In this document: in pieces, positions 19,848 through 33,199 of the stretch
Layout of the letters: the number at the start of each line of letters is the position of its first letter
Position numbering within the stretch: the first letter of the stretch is position 1
Notes under the pieces: model-generated
Databases searched by the model: none
Told to the model about the DNA's origin: nothing
What the model saw: only the letters and a program-made list of their open reading frames with translations
DNA from: an uncultured Coriobacteriaceae bacterium
GTDB lineage: Bacteria; Actinomycetota; Coriobacteriia; Coriobacteriales; Atopobiaceae
DNA: 64,000 bases
NCBI GenBank assembly: GCA_902801175.1
Contig: CADCHF010000020.1
Span: 30,498-94,497, forward strand
Reading direction: 5' to 3'
Translations under genes and position numbers: made by a program

Positions 19848-21281
19848 ATGGCCGGCAAGCATAGCAAGGTTGCGCAGCCTAGCGCTGCCGAACGTCGCCA
19901 TGCGGCCCCATCGACAACAATAGCCCTCTTTGCCTCATTCCTCTGTCTGCTCGTGCAGGAGCTGGGCATTCTCATTCCTTTGGGCGTAGCGTATCACCTC
20001 GGGCAGTCCGAGCTCTCGCAAACGCTCCAGGCCCTCTTTCCTGCAGCGCACATTGGCGCCATTCCTGCGACATGGCTGGGCATAGGGTGCTCAATAGCCG
20101 TGGCACGAGCCTATGGGTCCAGCGACGAGGACGCCCTCTCGGACAGCGTCCACACGGCAGTTGCGCTTTCCCTGATCTTTGGATTTCCGGCCTCTGTCCT
20201 TACGACGCTTGTTGCCCAACCCACGCTTTCGCTCTTTTCCATTCCACCGCAACTTGCCACCGATGCGCTCGACTTTTGGTACCTGAGCTGCGGAGCAAGC
20301 TTTGTCTCGGTGGCATTCAACGTGCTGCTTGGCATCCAGCGCGCCGTTGGTCACAACCTTCTGTCGCTCGTGTGCTCGCTCGTTGCCGCGCTCGCTTCGG
20401 CCGTGCTCTCCATTGAGCTCACAGGCGCACTTGGCATGGGAGCCAAGGGTGCGGCGCTCGCACTGGCCGCTGGCCAGCTTGCGGGTGGTGCCCTTTGCCT
20501 TGCCATGCTTACCCGCAGCCGCAGGCCCTACCGTCTACGTCTGGCGCGGGTGCGAGTTGTGTGGAAGCAGTCCTCAAACATCCTCGCATGCTCTGCGAGC
20601 CTCGTGGCGCAGGCACTTGCCATCGCGGCCTTCCAGCTGCTCTCCCCCACCTTTGTCACCGATTTTGGCGAGGAGATGTGCGCAGCATGGGACCTTGTGC
20701 ACTGGCTCGAGCTTGCCCTTGTGGTGGTGGCCAACGCCTTTGCCATAACCACTGCCACCTTTGTTGCACGGGCCTTTGGGTCAAGCTCCTACGACGAGAT
20801 GCGCGGGGTGTCGCGACGCCTGCTTCTTTCGGGAATCGTGGCAATGGGAGCGCTCTCGGCAAGCGCCTGTATCCTAGCGCGCCAACTGGGCGAGCTCCTC
20901 GCCCTTGGCGCAAGCGTCACCGAGCTTGTGGCACTCATGGCACCGCTCACCTTGCCGTTTATGGTGCTCTACACGATCGTTGTTGTGATTGGGGCAGCGC
21001 TTCGTGGTGCCGACGTCAACATGCAGCCCACCGTCGCGTCCATAGCGGGACTCTCGATGGCACCGCTGATCTGGCTGGTTCTTGCCCTTCCGCGGCTGCA
21101 CACCATAGTGACCGTCGCCCTTGCACGGCCCATCACCTGGGGCGTCACAGCCGCAATCATGCTGGTGTACTACCGCCATGGACGTTGGCTCACCCTTGCC
21201 ATGCGCAAGGCGCGTAAGGAACGAAACAGCAGGTCAAACAGGCGACGCAGGCGCTCACGCAACGCGCGCCACCGCGCATAG
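19848..21281 (+). CDS. MATE-family efflux transporter
   Basis: 477 residues from ATG 19848 (GGGGAGGA just upstream); the longer open frame lacks a ribosome site. About twelve hydrophobic helices in two similar halves, as in NorM/MATE antiporters. Second-half pieces such as ANAFAITTATFVARAFGSSSYDEM mirror the first-half TWLGIGCSIAVARAYGSSDEDA, the internal duplication of this family. The tail is strongly basic (RKERNSRSNRRRRRSRNARH). It probably exports cationic compounds using a sodium or proton gradient; the substrate is unknown. Confidence 0.85.
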   Translation: MAGKHSKVAQPSAAERRHAAPSTTIALFASFLCLLVQELGILIPLGVAYHLGQSELSQTLQALFPAAHIGAIPATWLGIGCSIAVARAYGSSDEDALSDSVHTAVALSLIFGFPASVLTTLVAQPTLSLFSIPPQLATDALDFWYLSCGASFVSVAFNVLLGIQRAVGHNLLSLVCSLVAALASAVLSIELTGALGMGAKGAALALAAGQLAGGALCLAMLTRSRRPYRLRLARVRVVWKQSSNILACSASLVAQALAIAAFQLLSPTFVTDFGEEMCAAWDLVHWLELALVVVANAFAITTATFVARAFGSSSYDEMRGVSRRLLLSGIVAMGALSASACILARQLGELLALGASVTELVALMAPLTLPFMVLYTIVVVIGAALRGADVNMQPTVASIAGLSMAPLIWLVLALPRLHTIVTVALARPITWGVTAAIMLVYYRHGRWLTLAMRKARKERNSRSNRRRRRSRNARHRA

Positions 21282-21313
21282 GGCTCCGCAGCCACAAGGC
21301 GCCCAAGCCAGCT

Positions 21314-21325
21314 CCCCCCCCCCCC
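21314..21325 (+). repeat. Run of twelve C residues
   Basis: A homopolymer of 12 C in the short gap between two convergent gene ends. It is not inside or in front of a gene, so an effect on expression is not obvious, but its length is likely to vary between cells. Confidence 0.8.
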
Positions 21326-21351
21326 GAGCCGCGCCTCACCTTGAGTGCAGG

Positions 21352-21642
21352 CTAATCGCGCCCATGAGAGGTGAGGTGCCATCCGTGGCAATAGGGGCAC
21401 CTGTAGTATGTGAGCCCACGCCTGCCCTGCTCCTCGCACCAGGCGATGGCCATCTCGGCGTCAACGCATGAGGCGTATCGGTTCTTGCGCTCGCAGGCTC
21501 GCTCGCGCCTGGCATCGTCGCGACGCTCGCGAATCTCGTCCTGCCGGCGCTCCTCGCGCCCATAAAGATCGTCCAGCCCGCCTAGCTGGGCCTTGAACTG
21601 CTCGATCTGCTTTGCGCGCGCAGAGCGCTTCTTGCTTCCCAC
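21352..21642 (-). CDS. Small basic coiled-coil protein with C-terminal zinc-knuckle motif
   Basis: 96 residues from GTG 21642 (GAGGAGG 8 bases upstream). A Lys/Arg/Glu-rich helix (about 1-50, REERRQDEIRERRDDARRE) is followed by AEMAIAWCEEQG and YRCPYCHGWHLTS. The pattern C-x2-C-x-G-W-H looks like a small metal-binding knuckle. I have no function for it. The basic helix and knuckle suggest nucleic-acid binding, but this is a guess. It lies next to mntP on the same strand. Confidence 0.65.
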   Translation of the reverse strand: MGSKKRSARAKQIEQFKAQLGGLDDLYGREERRQDEIRERRDDARRERACERKNRYASCVDAEMAIAWCEEQGRRGLTYYRCPYCHGWHLTSHGRD

Positions 21643-21687
21643 GTTATCGCCTCCTCACGCGCCTCGTGCTTGCCCTTATGGCAGGTG

Positions 21688-22254
21688 TTATCCCAGCAGG
21701 GCCTTGATCCCAATGCCCACAAGCACGGCCCCACCAACAACCTCGGCACGGTCGCCCAGCAGCATGCCCAATCGCTTGCCTATGGCCAGTGCCACCACAC
21801 AGCACACCGCTGTTGTGCAGCAGATGATGGTGGCCGACAAGAGGATGTTGACCGCCTGAGCGCGGAGGCTCACGCCAATTGCAAAGGCATCGATGGCCGT
21901 TGCAACCGCCTGAAAGAGCAGGACGCCCAAGGTTAGATGCGCGTCCTGCGCACGCTGCTCGCCATCCTCGGGGTGCATCAGGGCCTGCAGGCCCTCACGA
22001 ATCATGTTGCCGCCAATAAGACCCAAGATGATCATGGTCACTATTCCGGCATAGCGCTCAATGAGCGAAGCCGCCACGCCCGAGAGGAAGTATCCCAGCA
22101 GTGGCATGCCTCCCTGAAAGATGCCAAAGAAGAGGGGCATGAGCAGCAAGCGGCTACGGCGCTCGTTTACATACACAAAAGAGTTTGAGATGGTCACCGA
22201 AAAGGCATCGGCCGACAGCGCCAGCCCCAACAGCAGTATCTCTCCAAGGTCCAT
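21688..22254 (-). CDS. mntP: Manganese efflux pump MntP
   Basis: 188 residues, six TM helices, the normal MntP (YebN) size. Family motifs with intramembrane acids: LGLALSADAFSVTISN in helix 1, FGIFQGGMPLLGYFLS, LGLIGGNMIREG, and AVATAIDAFAIGVSL in helix 4, mirroring helix 1. Members export Mn(II). GGAG lies 6 bases before ATG. I see no manganese riboswitch in the 90 bases upstream. Confidence 0.9.
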   Translation of the reverse strand: MDLGEILLLGLALSADAFSVTISNSFVYVNERRSRLLLMPLFFGIFQGGMPLLGYFLSGVAASLIERYAGIVTMIILGLIGGNMIREGLQALMHPEDGEQRAQDAHLTLGVLLFQAVATAIDAFAIGVSLRAQAVNILLSATIICCTTAVCCVVALAIGKRLGMLLGDRAEVVGGAVLVGIGIKALLG

Positions 22255-22441
22255 GCAAACTCCAACTCGCCCTTAGACTCGCTCCCCTTTGGAGCACAGA
22301 CAGTAAACGTCCTGAAGCATAGAGTGTACTCTAAGATGTTTGCCGTTCGCGAAGCGCCCGCAATGCGCTACTCTTTTACCTGCAATGCACACCATAAAGC
22401 CAATGGCTTTTACGCACCATGCAAGTATGGGAGGACACAAG

Positions 22442-23365
22442 ATGCCTGCCATTATTACCCATCATCTCTTTGGTGAGGACGCTGCCAAGCGGCTGCCCTC
22501 GCACATAACGTTTTCGCAAGAGGAGCTTTTGGCGTTTCTCCTTGGCAACCAGGGTCCTGACCCACTGTTTTTCTGCTTTACCGCGCCACCCAAGGCGATT
22601 TTGACCTGCCACGAGTTTGCGGCAAGGATGCACAGCGAAAAGGAGCTAGATGCGCTGCTGTGCGTTCGCGATGCCGTAAGGAGCCTGCCCGTCGCCGACC
22701 AGGGCATTGGCCATGCCTTTGCGCTGGGGCTCTTGGCACACTACCTGCTCGACAGCGAGGCGCACGCCTTCATTTTTGCCCAGGAGCAGGCCATTTGCGA
22801 TGCCGGCGTTGGTCTTGAGGACGCACATGCCCAGGTGCACGCCCTCATTGAGAGCGAGCTTGACACCTGGATGCTGTGGAGCGCTCGCCAGCAGACCGTG
22901 GACGACGCGCCGGCATGGGCAGACCTCGCCCGCACCGAGCGTGTAAGCAGGGTTGGTGGAACCCTCATTTCGCAGATTGCCTGGCAGGTCTTTGGCATGA
23001 GGATTGGCCCGGACCGCTATGAGGGCTGCCTGCACGACTACGAGCTGGTCTACCGCGCGATTGACCCCACGGGCACTCGCCGCAACCGGCTCATTGCCAG
23101 AGCCGAGCGCCTTGGCGCACGCTACTCGATCCTTGACGCCCTCTCGCACACCAACCAGGTGAAGGAGGCGAGCCCGGCAGCAAACCTTGAGTGCAAGCCT
23201 TGGGTCGACGCCCTCACCGGCGAGGAGCACCACACGAGCTTCCCCGACGTCTTCTACGACACGCTGGACATGTGGGAAGACCTTGTCGAGGCCTTTGAGG
23301 GTCAACAGGACGACGCCCTGAAGGAGCTCGTCGTTCGCCGTTACAACGGGTCTCCCTTGGACTAG
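22442..23365 (+). CDS. Zinc-dependent phospholipase C-like protein
   Basis: 307 residues from ATG 22442 (GGGAGG 7 bases upstream). The N-terminal half has the His/Asp pattern of the zinc-dependent phospholipase C family: MPAIITHHLFGEDAAKRL, NQGPDPLFFC, GHAFALGLLAHYLLDSEAHAF. The C-terminal half (YEGCLHDYELVYRAIDP, DALSHTNQVKEASPAANLE) is conserved among actinobacterial homologues. No signal peptide, so the protein is probably cytoplasmic and its substrate is unknown. Confidence 0.75.
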   Translation: MPAIITHHLFGEDAAKRLPSHITFSQEELLAFLLGNQGPDPLFFCFTAPPKAILTCHEFAARMHSEKELDALLCVRDAVRSLPVADQGIGHAFALGLLAHYLLDSEAHAFIFAQEQAICDAGVGLEDAHAQVHALIESELDTWMLWSARQQTVDDAPAWADLARTERVSRVGGTLISQIAWQVFGMRIGPDRYEGCLHDYELVYRAIDPTGTRRNRLIARAERLGARYSILDALSHTNQVKEASPAANLECKPWVDALTGEEHHTSFPDVFYDTLDMWEDLVEAFEGQQDDALKELVVRRYNGSPLD

Positions 23366-23408
23366 CGAGCGTAGCCCTGGCGCATCGCGGACGCATTGCT
23401 TTGACTCA

Positions 23409-23451
23409 AAAACGCCTCCCTTCTTTTGTTCTTCAGAGAAGGGAGGCGTTT
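23409..23451. terminator. Bidirectional rho-independent terminator
   Basis: AAACGCCTCCCTTCT pairs with AGAAGGGAGGCGTTT, a 15-bp stem with A-run on one side and TCGTTTGTTT on the other. It lies between two convergent genes. Confidence 0.9.
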
Positions 23452-23499
23452 CGTTTGTTTGGTTGTGCGTGAGGTCTGGTGCGGGAAAGACCACTCTTC

Positions 23500-24192
23500 C
23501 TACAGCTCGCTGGTAGAGACCTCCTGGTAGGACACGGCGATCTCAAGATTGCCGTTGCGGCAACGCAGGTCGTCCACGAGCTGCCGTACGCTGCCTGCGT
23601 CGCGCAGCTGCACGTTGTAGGCAAGCTTGTAGAGGCTTCCCATGTTGGTGGTCCTGACCGACACCAGCTCAAAAGCCGTGGTATAGGTGGCAAACACCTC
23701 GTCAAAGAGACCCACAAAGTCGAGGTCCTCGGGCACGGTAATGCGAACGGTGCGGTCGAGGCGCGACTGAGACCCGCCAAAGTCGACCAGCTGCAGCAAG
23801 AGGTTGACTCCACCGATCATGGCGCAAATGAGCAGGGCGTATCCCAGATATCCCATGCCACACACAAGGCCGAGCGCCATCGCCAAGAAGATGAAGGCAA
23901 TGTCGCGAGCCTGACCGGCCACGCTGCGGAAACGCACGAGGCTAAAGGCGCCAGCCACGGCCACACCTGCTCCAAGGTTGCCGTTGACCATCATGATGAC
24001 CACCGCAACGATCGCGGGAAGGGTGACGAGAGTGACCACAAGGCTCTTGGTGTAGCGGCTACGGAAGCAATAGATGAGGGCAAGGACAAAGCCCAGGATG
24101 GTAGCTGCGCCAACGCTCGTAAAAAAGGGGGTCAGAGAGATTGCGGTGGCAGCAGAGGTAGTGTCTGCGGACGAGAAGATGGACTCAAACAT
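23500..24192 (-). CDS. DUF4956 membrane protein
   Basis: 230 residues. Three or four TM helices (VGAATILGFVLALIYCF, LVVTLVTLPAIVAVVIMMV, the LALGLVCGMGYLGYALL segment) with the DUF4956 signature NGNLGAGVAVAGAFSLVRFRS, then a soluble tail from LDRTVRITVPEDLDF. DUF4956 genes are regularly beside VTC-type polyphosphate polymerases, as here (71 bases downstream of it), so it may be a membrane partner in polyphosphate handling; this is inferred from neighbourhood. AAAGGA precedes the ATG. Confidence 0.85.
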   Translation of the reverse strand: MFESIFSSADTTSAATAISLTPFFTSVGAATILGFVLALIYCFRSRYTKSLVVTLVTLPAIVAVVIMMVNGNLGAGVAVAGAFSLVRFRSVAGQARDIAFIFLAMALGLVCGMGYLGYALLICAMIGGVNLLLQLVDFGGSQSRLDRTVRITVPEDLDFVGLFDEVFATYTTAFELVSVRTTNMGSLYKLAYNVQLRDAGSVRQLVDDLRCRNGNLEIAVSYQEVSTSEL

Positions 24193-24263
24193 GCGCGGTT
24201 CCTTTCATGAGCATGGCATTTGCCATGCGAGGTCTAACTTGGTTGATGGTCTTGGTGCCAGGC

Positions 24264-25061
24264 TTAGGCAAACGCCATGCCCGAAATGCCGGCAACTCCC
24301 TGAACGTGACGTGCACCGTCTCGTGGCGCGACTCGCCGAGGTAGAGCAAGGGCCTTTGCGCCTACGATCCTTCTCTCTCGGGAGGCCTGCAGCAGGTTGA
24401 CCGCCGCGCCGTACTTGGAGAAGCGACCCTTGTAAATTCCCTCGACGGAGAGGAAGTCAACGAGCCAGAGCGGCATTCCGGCGGCGCACTTCACCTCGAG
24501 CAGGCTTTGGCTCGCCGGCATGAGTACGTAACCGACCGAGCTTCCACCGAGCGAGATGTTGTCCCAGCGGCAGCGGACCTTGCGATCAAAGGTCATGCGA
24601 AACTCATGGTCGTTGGGGTCGTAGTACGCCTCGCGGTCGTAGGCCACAAACATGGCCGGCGCAAGGCCCTCGTAGCGACCTGCAGAGAAGGCAAGCTCTC
24701 GCTCGATCTGCGTCTGCGGTTCGCGAGCGCCACGCAGCAGGGCGTCGGCCTCAACAAACGGCAACGATGCGCGACGCTTGTACACGATGCCGTCGCACTT
24801 CTTCTTCAGCTCGAGAAAGACCGTGTCGTCCACACCTGCCGGAGCGTAGCTACGCACACGGAGCTTCTCCTTGTAGTAGGGATGCTCGGCAGAGCGACGC
24901 GCCAAAAGCAGGCTTGGCGTGTCGTAATAGATGTTGCGCACCGTCGTGGCGCCATAGGCGTCGGGCTCCATGTGACTCGCCATGAGACGCTCGAGCCTAG
25001 AACGCTGCTCCTCGCTGAGCTGATACTTGATTTCGTAGCGCTTGAACACCATCTGTGCCAT
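24264..25061 (-). CDS. VTC-domain polyphosphate polymerase-like protein
   Basis: 265 residues from ATG 25061 (AAGGAGG with an 8-base spacer; the upstream GTG is too close to it). It has the tunnel-fold basic and acidic motifs of the VTC/CYTH family: KRYEIKYQLSEEQ, VRNIYYDTP, EKLRVRSYAP, FLELKKKCDGIVYKRR, QIERELAF, YDREAYYD, FRMTFDRKVR, LEVKCAAGMPLWL, and GRFSKYGAAV. In yeast Vtc4 this domain makes polyphosphate from ATP. It is expressed with the DUF4956 gene. Confidence 0.88.
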   Translation of the reverse strand: MAQMVFKRYEIKYQLSEEQRSRLERLMASHMEPDAYGATTVRNIYYDTPSLLLARRSAEHPYYKEKLRVRSYAPAGVDDTVFLELKKKCDGIVYKRRASLPFVEADALLRGAREPQTQIERELAFSAGRYEGLAPAMFVAYDREAYYDPNDHEFRMTFDRKVRCRWDNISLGGSSVGYVLMPASQSLLEVKCAAGMPLWLVDFLSVEGIYKGRFSKYGAAVNLLQASRERRIVGAKALALPRRVAPRDGARHVQGVAGISGMAFA

Positions 25062-25127
25062 CTGTGACACCTCCTTGAACTGGTATCAAGATAGCGAGCG
25101 AACCTGAAAGGCCCCTGAGGGGACATT

Positions 25128-27335
<2,208 letters not shown>

Positions 27336-27468
27336 TCATCGTTCTTGCGCCACGGAGTTCACTTCGAACTCAAAAGCTTCTACTTACCTCGCATCTCTCA
27401 AGGGAAGACTTTACCATTGGCCAAAGACAGATGTGGTCGTGTTAAGCCGATTGCGGTTGCCTCAAGAG

Positions 27469-28272
27469 CTAAGAGATGACAGGCGCCTGCCGCACGAGCG
27501 AGGCGCAGGTAAGCTCCGACCAGGAGTACTGGCACATGTACTCGCCGTGAAAGCGGTTGATGGCGTCGGGATTGCCCTCGAGGAAGGCATAGTAGTCGCA
27601 CTGGTCCGAAGCAAGCATGATGGCCACTCCCCCACGACGCCGCACCAACACCTGGGGCTCGCCAAGCCGCTCGAGCGTCCGTCGTAGGTCAGAGATGAGG
27701 GTCCGCAGCTGGGAGCGACGAGATGTTGTGTCGGGAAGCCCCTCCCAAAGCACCGTCAGCAGCTCTCCCGTGGTGACAAGCGCCCCCTGACGGTCCACAA
27801 GGTAGGCCATGAGCTCCTTGGTGTGCTGACGCTCAAAGTACACGGGGGCACCATTGGAGAACACCTCAAAGTTGCCAAAGCACTGCACGTAGAGGCCCGT
27901 ATGTTGCTCGTTTCCAACAGGCACGCGCAGCTGGTCCAAGGCACGCCTGAGGTCATCGTCGCTCACGGGTTTAACGAGAAAGGCGCTGGCCTGCGTTCTC
28001 CAGGCGTCAAGGGCATATTCCGGGTATCCCGTAACAAACACGACGTTTGTCTTTGGCGAATGCCTTCTCAGGCGCCTTGCCACCTCAAGCCCGTTGATTC
28101 CTGGCATCTCTATGTCGAGAAACACCACATCAAAGCTCTCGTCGGCCATGATCTCAAATGCCTGACGGGCCGTATATGCCAACTCGCAGCTCGCCTCTGG
28201 GTCAACGCGGGAGAGCGCCTTTACGAGCGATGCCGAGGCCAGCTTGCTGTCATCAACGATAAGCGTTCTCAT
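27469..28272 (-). CDS. Response regulator with SARP-type output domain
   Basis: 267 residues. The receiver domain has DD (IVDDSKLA), the phospho-acceptor Asp in DVVFLDIEMPG, and Lys in FLVKPVSDDD. From residue 125 there is a winged-helix/SARP-like output domain: LYVQCFGNFEVFSNGAPVYF, RQHTKELMAYLVDRQGALVT, SRRSQLRTLISDLRRTLE. It overlaps the kinase stop by 4 bases (ATGA), so it is cotranslated with its partner. LytS-type kinases usually partner LytTR regulators; a SARP output is less common. Confidence 0.88.
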   Translation of the reverse strand: MRTLIVDDSKLASASLVKALSRVDPEASCELAYTARQAFEIMADESFDVVFLDIEMPGINGLEVARRLRRHSPKTNVVFVTGYPEYALDAWRTQASAFLVKPVSDDDLRRALDQLRVPVGNEQHTGLYVQCFGNFEVFSNGAPVYFERQHTKELMAYLVDRQGALVTTGELLTVLWEGLPDTTSRRSQLRTLISDLRRTLERLGEPQVLVRRRGGVAIMLASDQCDYYAFLEGNPDAINRFHGEYMCQYSWSELTCASLVRQAPVIS

Positions 28273-29564
28273 AGGTCCGTCTCCTCGGGGATGGTAATCG
28301 TCGCAACCGTACCGTCCCCATCACCTTTCACCTCTAGCGTGCCAGCACAAAGCCGCTCAATGCGCTCGCGCACGTTCTCTATTCCCACACGTTGTCGCTC
28401 GGATTGCCTCAGGGTTGCCGAAGAGAACCCATGCCCGTTGTCACATACGCACACCACCACAGACCCGCCCGCCCTGCGGGTAGAGATGCGCACGGTGCCT
28501 CCCTGCTCGCGCGTACGTATGCCGTGGCGGATTGAGTTCTCTACCAAGGGCTGCACGGTAAGTGGCGGAACGAGAAAGTCCTCTACCTCAAAGTCGTAGA
28601 TTATCTCGATGGGCACCGTCGCATCGGCCTGCTCGAGCGAGACATAGTGCCGCACATGCTCGATCTCGTCCGAGAAAGGCACCAGCCTCGTGGCAGACAT
28701 GACGTCAAGATGGCTGCGCAGGTAGTCGGAGAAGTCCTGGATCGACCTTTCGGCAAGCTCTTGGTCCTCGGAGACGAGCTCCTTGATGGCTGTAAGCGAG
28801 TTAAAGATGAAGTGCGGATGAATCTGCCCAGAGAGCAGTCTAACGCGGCTCTCTGCGACGTCAGCTCGAGCGCGCTCAAGTTCCTCTTCGAGCCTGCCCT
28901 GCACACCAACGCTCAGAATGACCAGCATGAGCGAAACAGCTGGGTCGAGGAGCATGAGGCCCTCAACCAACCCGTCAGCAATCATAGCCGCCAGCCCAAG
29001 CACCCCACAAACCGCAAGCCTAATGGTGGTACGGGTGCCATGACGTGCATGAAGGCGCGCCACAGCGGGAAACATCAAGAGGAGCTGAGCAAGATATAGC
29101 ACGGCACTGAGGCCGGACAGGTATCCGCGCGCAATCTGATTGCTTTCGGTGACCACATAGCAGGCATGGGTAAGGGGACTCGAGACGGCAATGACCAGAT
29201 TGACAGCATTAATGGACAAGAGCGCCATGGTGAGCGGGTCGGTACAAGGGAGCGTAATTGGGTCAGAAGAGGCGTCAGTGTATACATATATAACTATGCA
29301 AATGCAGGTCAGAACCGCCAAAGGGCATGCAACGGCAAGCCCAACCCGCACCGCAATTCTCGCAAGAGCAGTCGTTTTGCCCTGAGCCACATATATAGCA
29401 AGGTCGCTTGCGAGCGTAAGCATCTGAAGCCACACGGCCGTGAGCAGTACGCGTCGCTTTTTGAGATTTGGGCCATTTGCCATGCTCAAAAGCAGCACGG
29501 CACAAACAAGAAGCGCATATGCCTCCATTGTGACGTTAACTAAGCCTATTAAATCAAAAGACAC
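28269..29564 (-). CDS. LytS-type sensor histidine kinase
   Basis: 431 residues from GTG 29564, chosen for the AAGGAGAGGAG sequence 8 bases before it. The N-terminal 210 residues carry about seven hydrophobic helices. The kinase core has the His in LSGQIHPHFIFNSLTAIKEL, the N box LTVQPLVENSIRHGI, the G box VCDNGHGFS and RVGIENVRERIERL. This is the His_kinase/HATPase_c arrangement of the LytS/YehU class. It is intact, unlike the GHKL-like proteins elsewhere in the window. Signal unknown. Confidence 0.92.
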   Translation of the reverse strand: MSFDLIGLVNVTMEAYALLVCAVLLLSMANGPNLKKRRVLLTAVWLQMLTLASDLAIYVAQGKTTALARIAVRVGLAVACPLAVLTCICIVIYVYTDASSDPITLPCTDPLTMALLSINAVNLVIAVSSPLTHACYVVTESNQIARGYLSGLSAVLYLAQLLLMFPAVARLHARHGTRTTIRLAVCGVLGLAAMIADGLVEGLMLLDPAVSLMLVILSVGVQGRLEEELERARADVAESRVRLLSGQIHPHFIFNSLTAIKELVSEDQELAERSIQDFSDYLRSHLDVMSATRLVPFSDEIEHVRHYVSLEQADATVPIEIIYDFEVEDFLVPPLTVQPLVENSIRHGIRTREQGGTVRISTRRAGGSVVVCVCDNGHGFSSATLRQSERQRVGIENVRERIERLCAGTLEVKGDGDGTVATITIPEETDL

Positions 29565-29734
29565 CGGGCACGCTCCTCTCCTTGGACAGTATAGCCTCGG
29601 TCCAATTGACACGTGCCGATATGCAAGTAATTTGAGGGTAGTTGTACCAAAAGCAACTGAGGGGACGAAGAGCTACAGAGGCTTTTGACCAATCAATTGT
29701 TAAAGCGGCTTTATATAAAAGAGTGGGGTCACAC

Positions 29735-29850
29735 ACAAAGCGCATGACCCCACAACCGAGGAGAGGTCCGGGTCGGGCTACCCGAACACTCTACCCCCAT
29801 CAGGTGAGGGGCCAGATGGGGGCGAATGCCTGTGCCATGTCAGGCATCGC
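29735..29850. other. Run of four hairpins in a gene-free segment
   Basis: The 377-base gap between copA and the kinase gene holds consecutive perfect stems: GTGGGGTCA/TGACCCCAC (about 29735-29766), CGGGT/ACCCG (29770-29785), CCCCCATC/GATGGGGG (29795-29823) and TGCCTG/CAGGCA (29827-29846). On the minus strand the last stem reached after copA is followed by ACTCTTTT, so it may be a terminator. The rest looks like a structured RNA; I do not recognise a known family. The remainder of the gap shows no gene. Confidence 0.4.
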
Positions 29851-29941
29851 GGAACACAGTAACAGCCATACCGCACCAATAGTGCACCGAAAAAGGCAGC
29901 TGTTGCCCTGCGGAACGCAAATGTTTTAAACGGACATGCAT

Positions 29942-32500
<2,559 letters not shown>

Positions 32501-32603
32501 GATCTCTCACGTCCTTCTTGCTGGGCCATGTGCCTTGTGCCCAGTGAACGCAACCTTCTTTGGGACTAAGCTTCTGCGTCACTCGCCAAGCTGGCGCAGC
32601 TCC

Positions 32604-32897
32604 TTATGAGAACTGCTTGAGCAGGGTCATGAGCTCTTCTATGACCTCGGTGTCACCTTGTTGCACGCGCTCCACGACGCAGGTCTCGAGATGGTCCTGT
32701 AGCAGCAGCCGAGAGACCGACTTAAGTGCGCTCTGCGCCGCCGCCAGCTGGGTGAGCACATCCCCGCAGTAGCGGTCCTCCTCGACCATTGTCTTTACGC
32801 CGTTAATTTGTCCAACGGCGCGGTTTAGACGCCTGGTGACGTTTTTCTTCAGCTCTTCTGAGCGTGGGGTGTGCTTGGTGTGGCAGCAGTCAGCCAT
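32604..32897 (-). CDS. csoR: CsoR-family copper-sensing repressor
   Basis: 97 residues from ATG 32897 (GGAGG upstream); the longer frame has no ribosome site. All-helical CsoR/RcnR fold with RLNRAVGQINGVKTMVEEDRYC, then LTQLAAAQSALKSVSRLLLQDHLETCV: the Cys, His and Cys that bind Cu(I) are all present (RYC, DHLETC). An extra CC pair lies at the N-terminus (MADCCHTKH). It is the first gene of the csoR-copA operon, with its own operator 31 bases upstream. Confidence 0.93.
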   Translation of the reverse strand: MADCCHTKHTPRSEELKKNVTRRLNRAVGQINGVKTMVEEDRYCGDVLTQLAAAQSALKSVSRLLLQDHLETCVVERVQQGDTEVIEELMTLLKQFS

Positions 32898-32927
32898 GGT
32901 TCCTCCGTTCATGTCACAGCAGACAAT

Positions 32928-32944
32928 ATACCCATAGGGGGTAT
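32928..32944 (-). promoter_or_regulatory. CsoR operator
   Basis: ATACCCATAGGGGGTAT is a G/C-tract palindrome typical of CsoR sites (ATACCC and GGGTAT arms). It lies 31 bases before csoR, so it would give copper-relieved autorepression of csoR-copA. Confidence 0.75.
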
Positions 32945-33085
32945 CTGTCAATCAAGATGAAGAGAGTCTTTGCATCATCTACGAGCATGTTTGCAGAACG
33001 AATAGACCACCCTTTGTATTACGTTTTCAAGACAGAAATTCAAATTGCTTGACCCAACCATCCATAACGGACTATGGTTTGCACC

Positions 33086-33199
33086 ATGTTTCTCGCGCAC
33101 TCACATATGATGACGACCATGGCCAGCATGGAGATGCCCAAGCCCGGGCACCTCGCCATGGCCCTTGTGCGTGGAGAGACCGGGCGCCTACTTGGATAG
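33086..33199 (+). CDS. Methionine-rich leader peptide upstream of metNIQ
   Basis: 37 codons from ATG 33086 (or 41 from the in-frame ATG 33074, which adds one more Met) to TAG 33197. Seven of 37 residues are methionine, five of them within codons 8-17 (HMMTTMASMEM). It ends immediately before two competing hairpins and 57 bases before metN. The mRNA across the Met codons also folds (CCATGG arms at about 33118-33123 and 33156-33161, with GAG-TGCCC pairing to GGGCA-CTC between). This is the layout of an amino-acid attenuator in which ribosome stalling at Met codons changes folding. The ribosome site is weak. Confidence 0.55.
   Translation: MFLAHSHMMTTMASMEMPKPGHLAMALVRGETGRLLG

Noticed and set aside
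21688..22340. Manganese (yybP-ykoY) riboswitch before mntP
   Set aside because: The 90 bases upstream do not contain the conserved loops of that riboswitch.
29735..29850. RNase P RNA or other known RNA, suggested by GAGGAGAGGTCCGGG
   Set aside because: The resemblance is limited to a few bases; the segment is too short and lacks the other conserved parts.
32950..33085. SAM riboswitch upstream of metNIQ
   Set aside because: None of the conserved SAM-I or SAM-IV core blocks are present.
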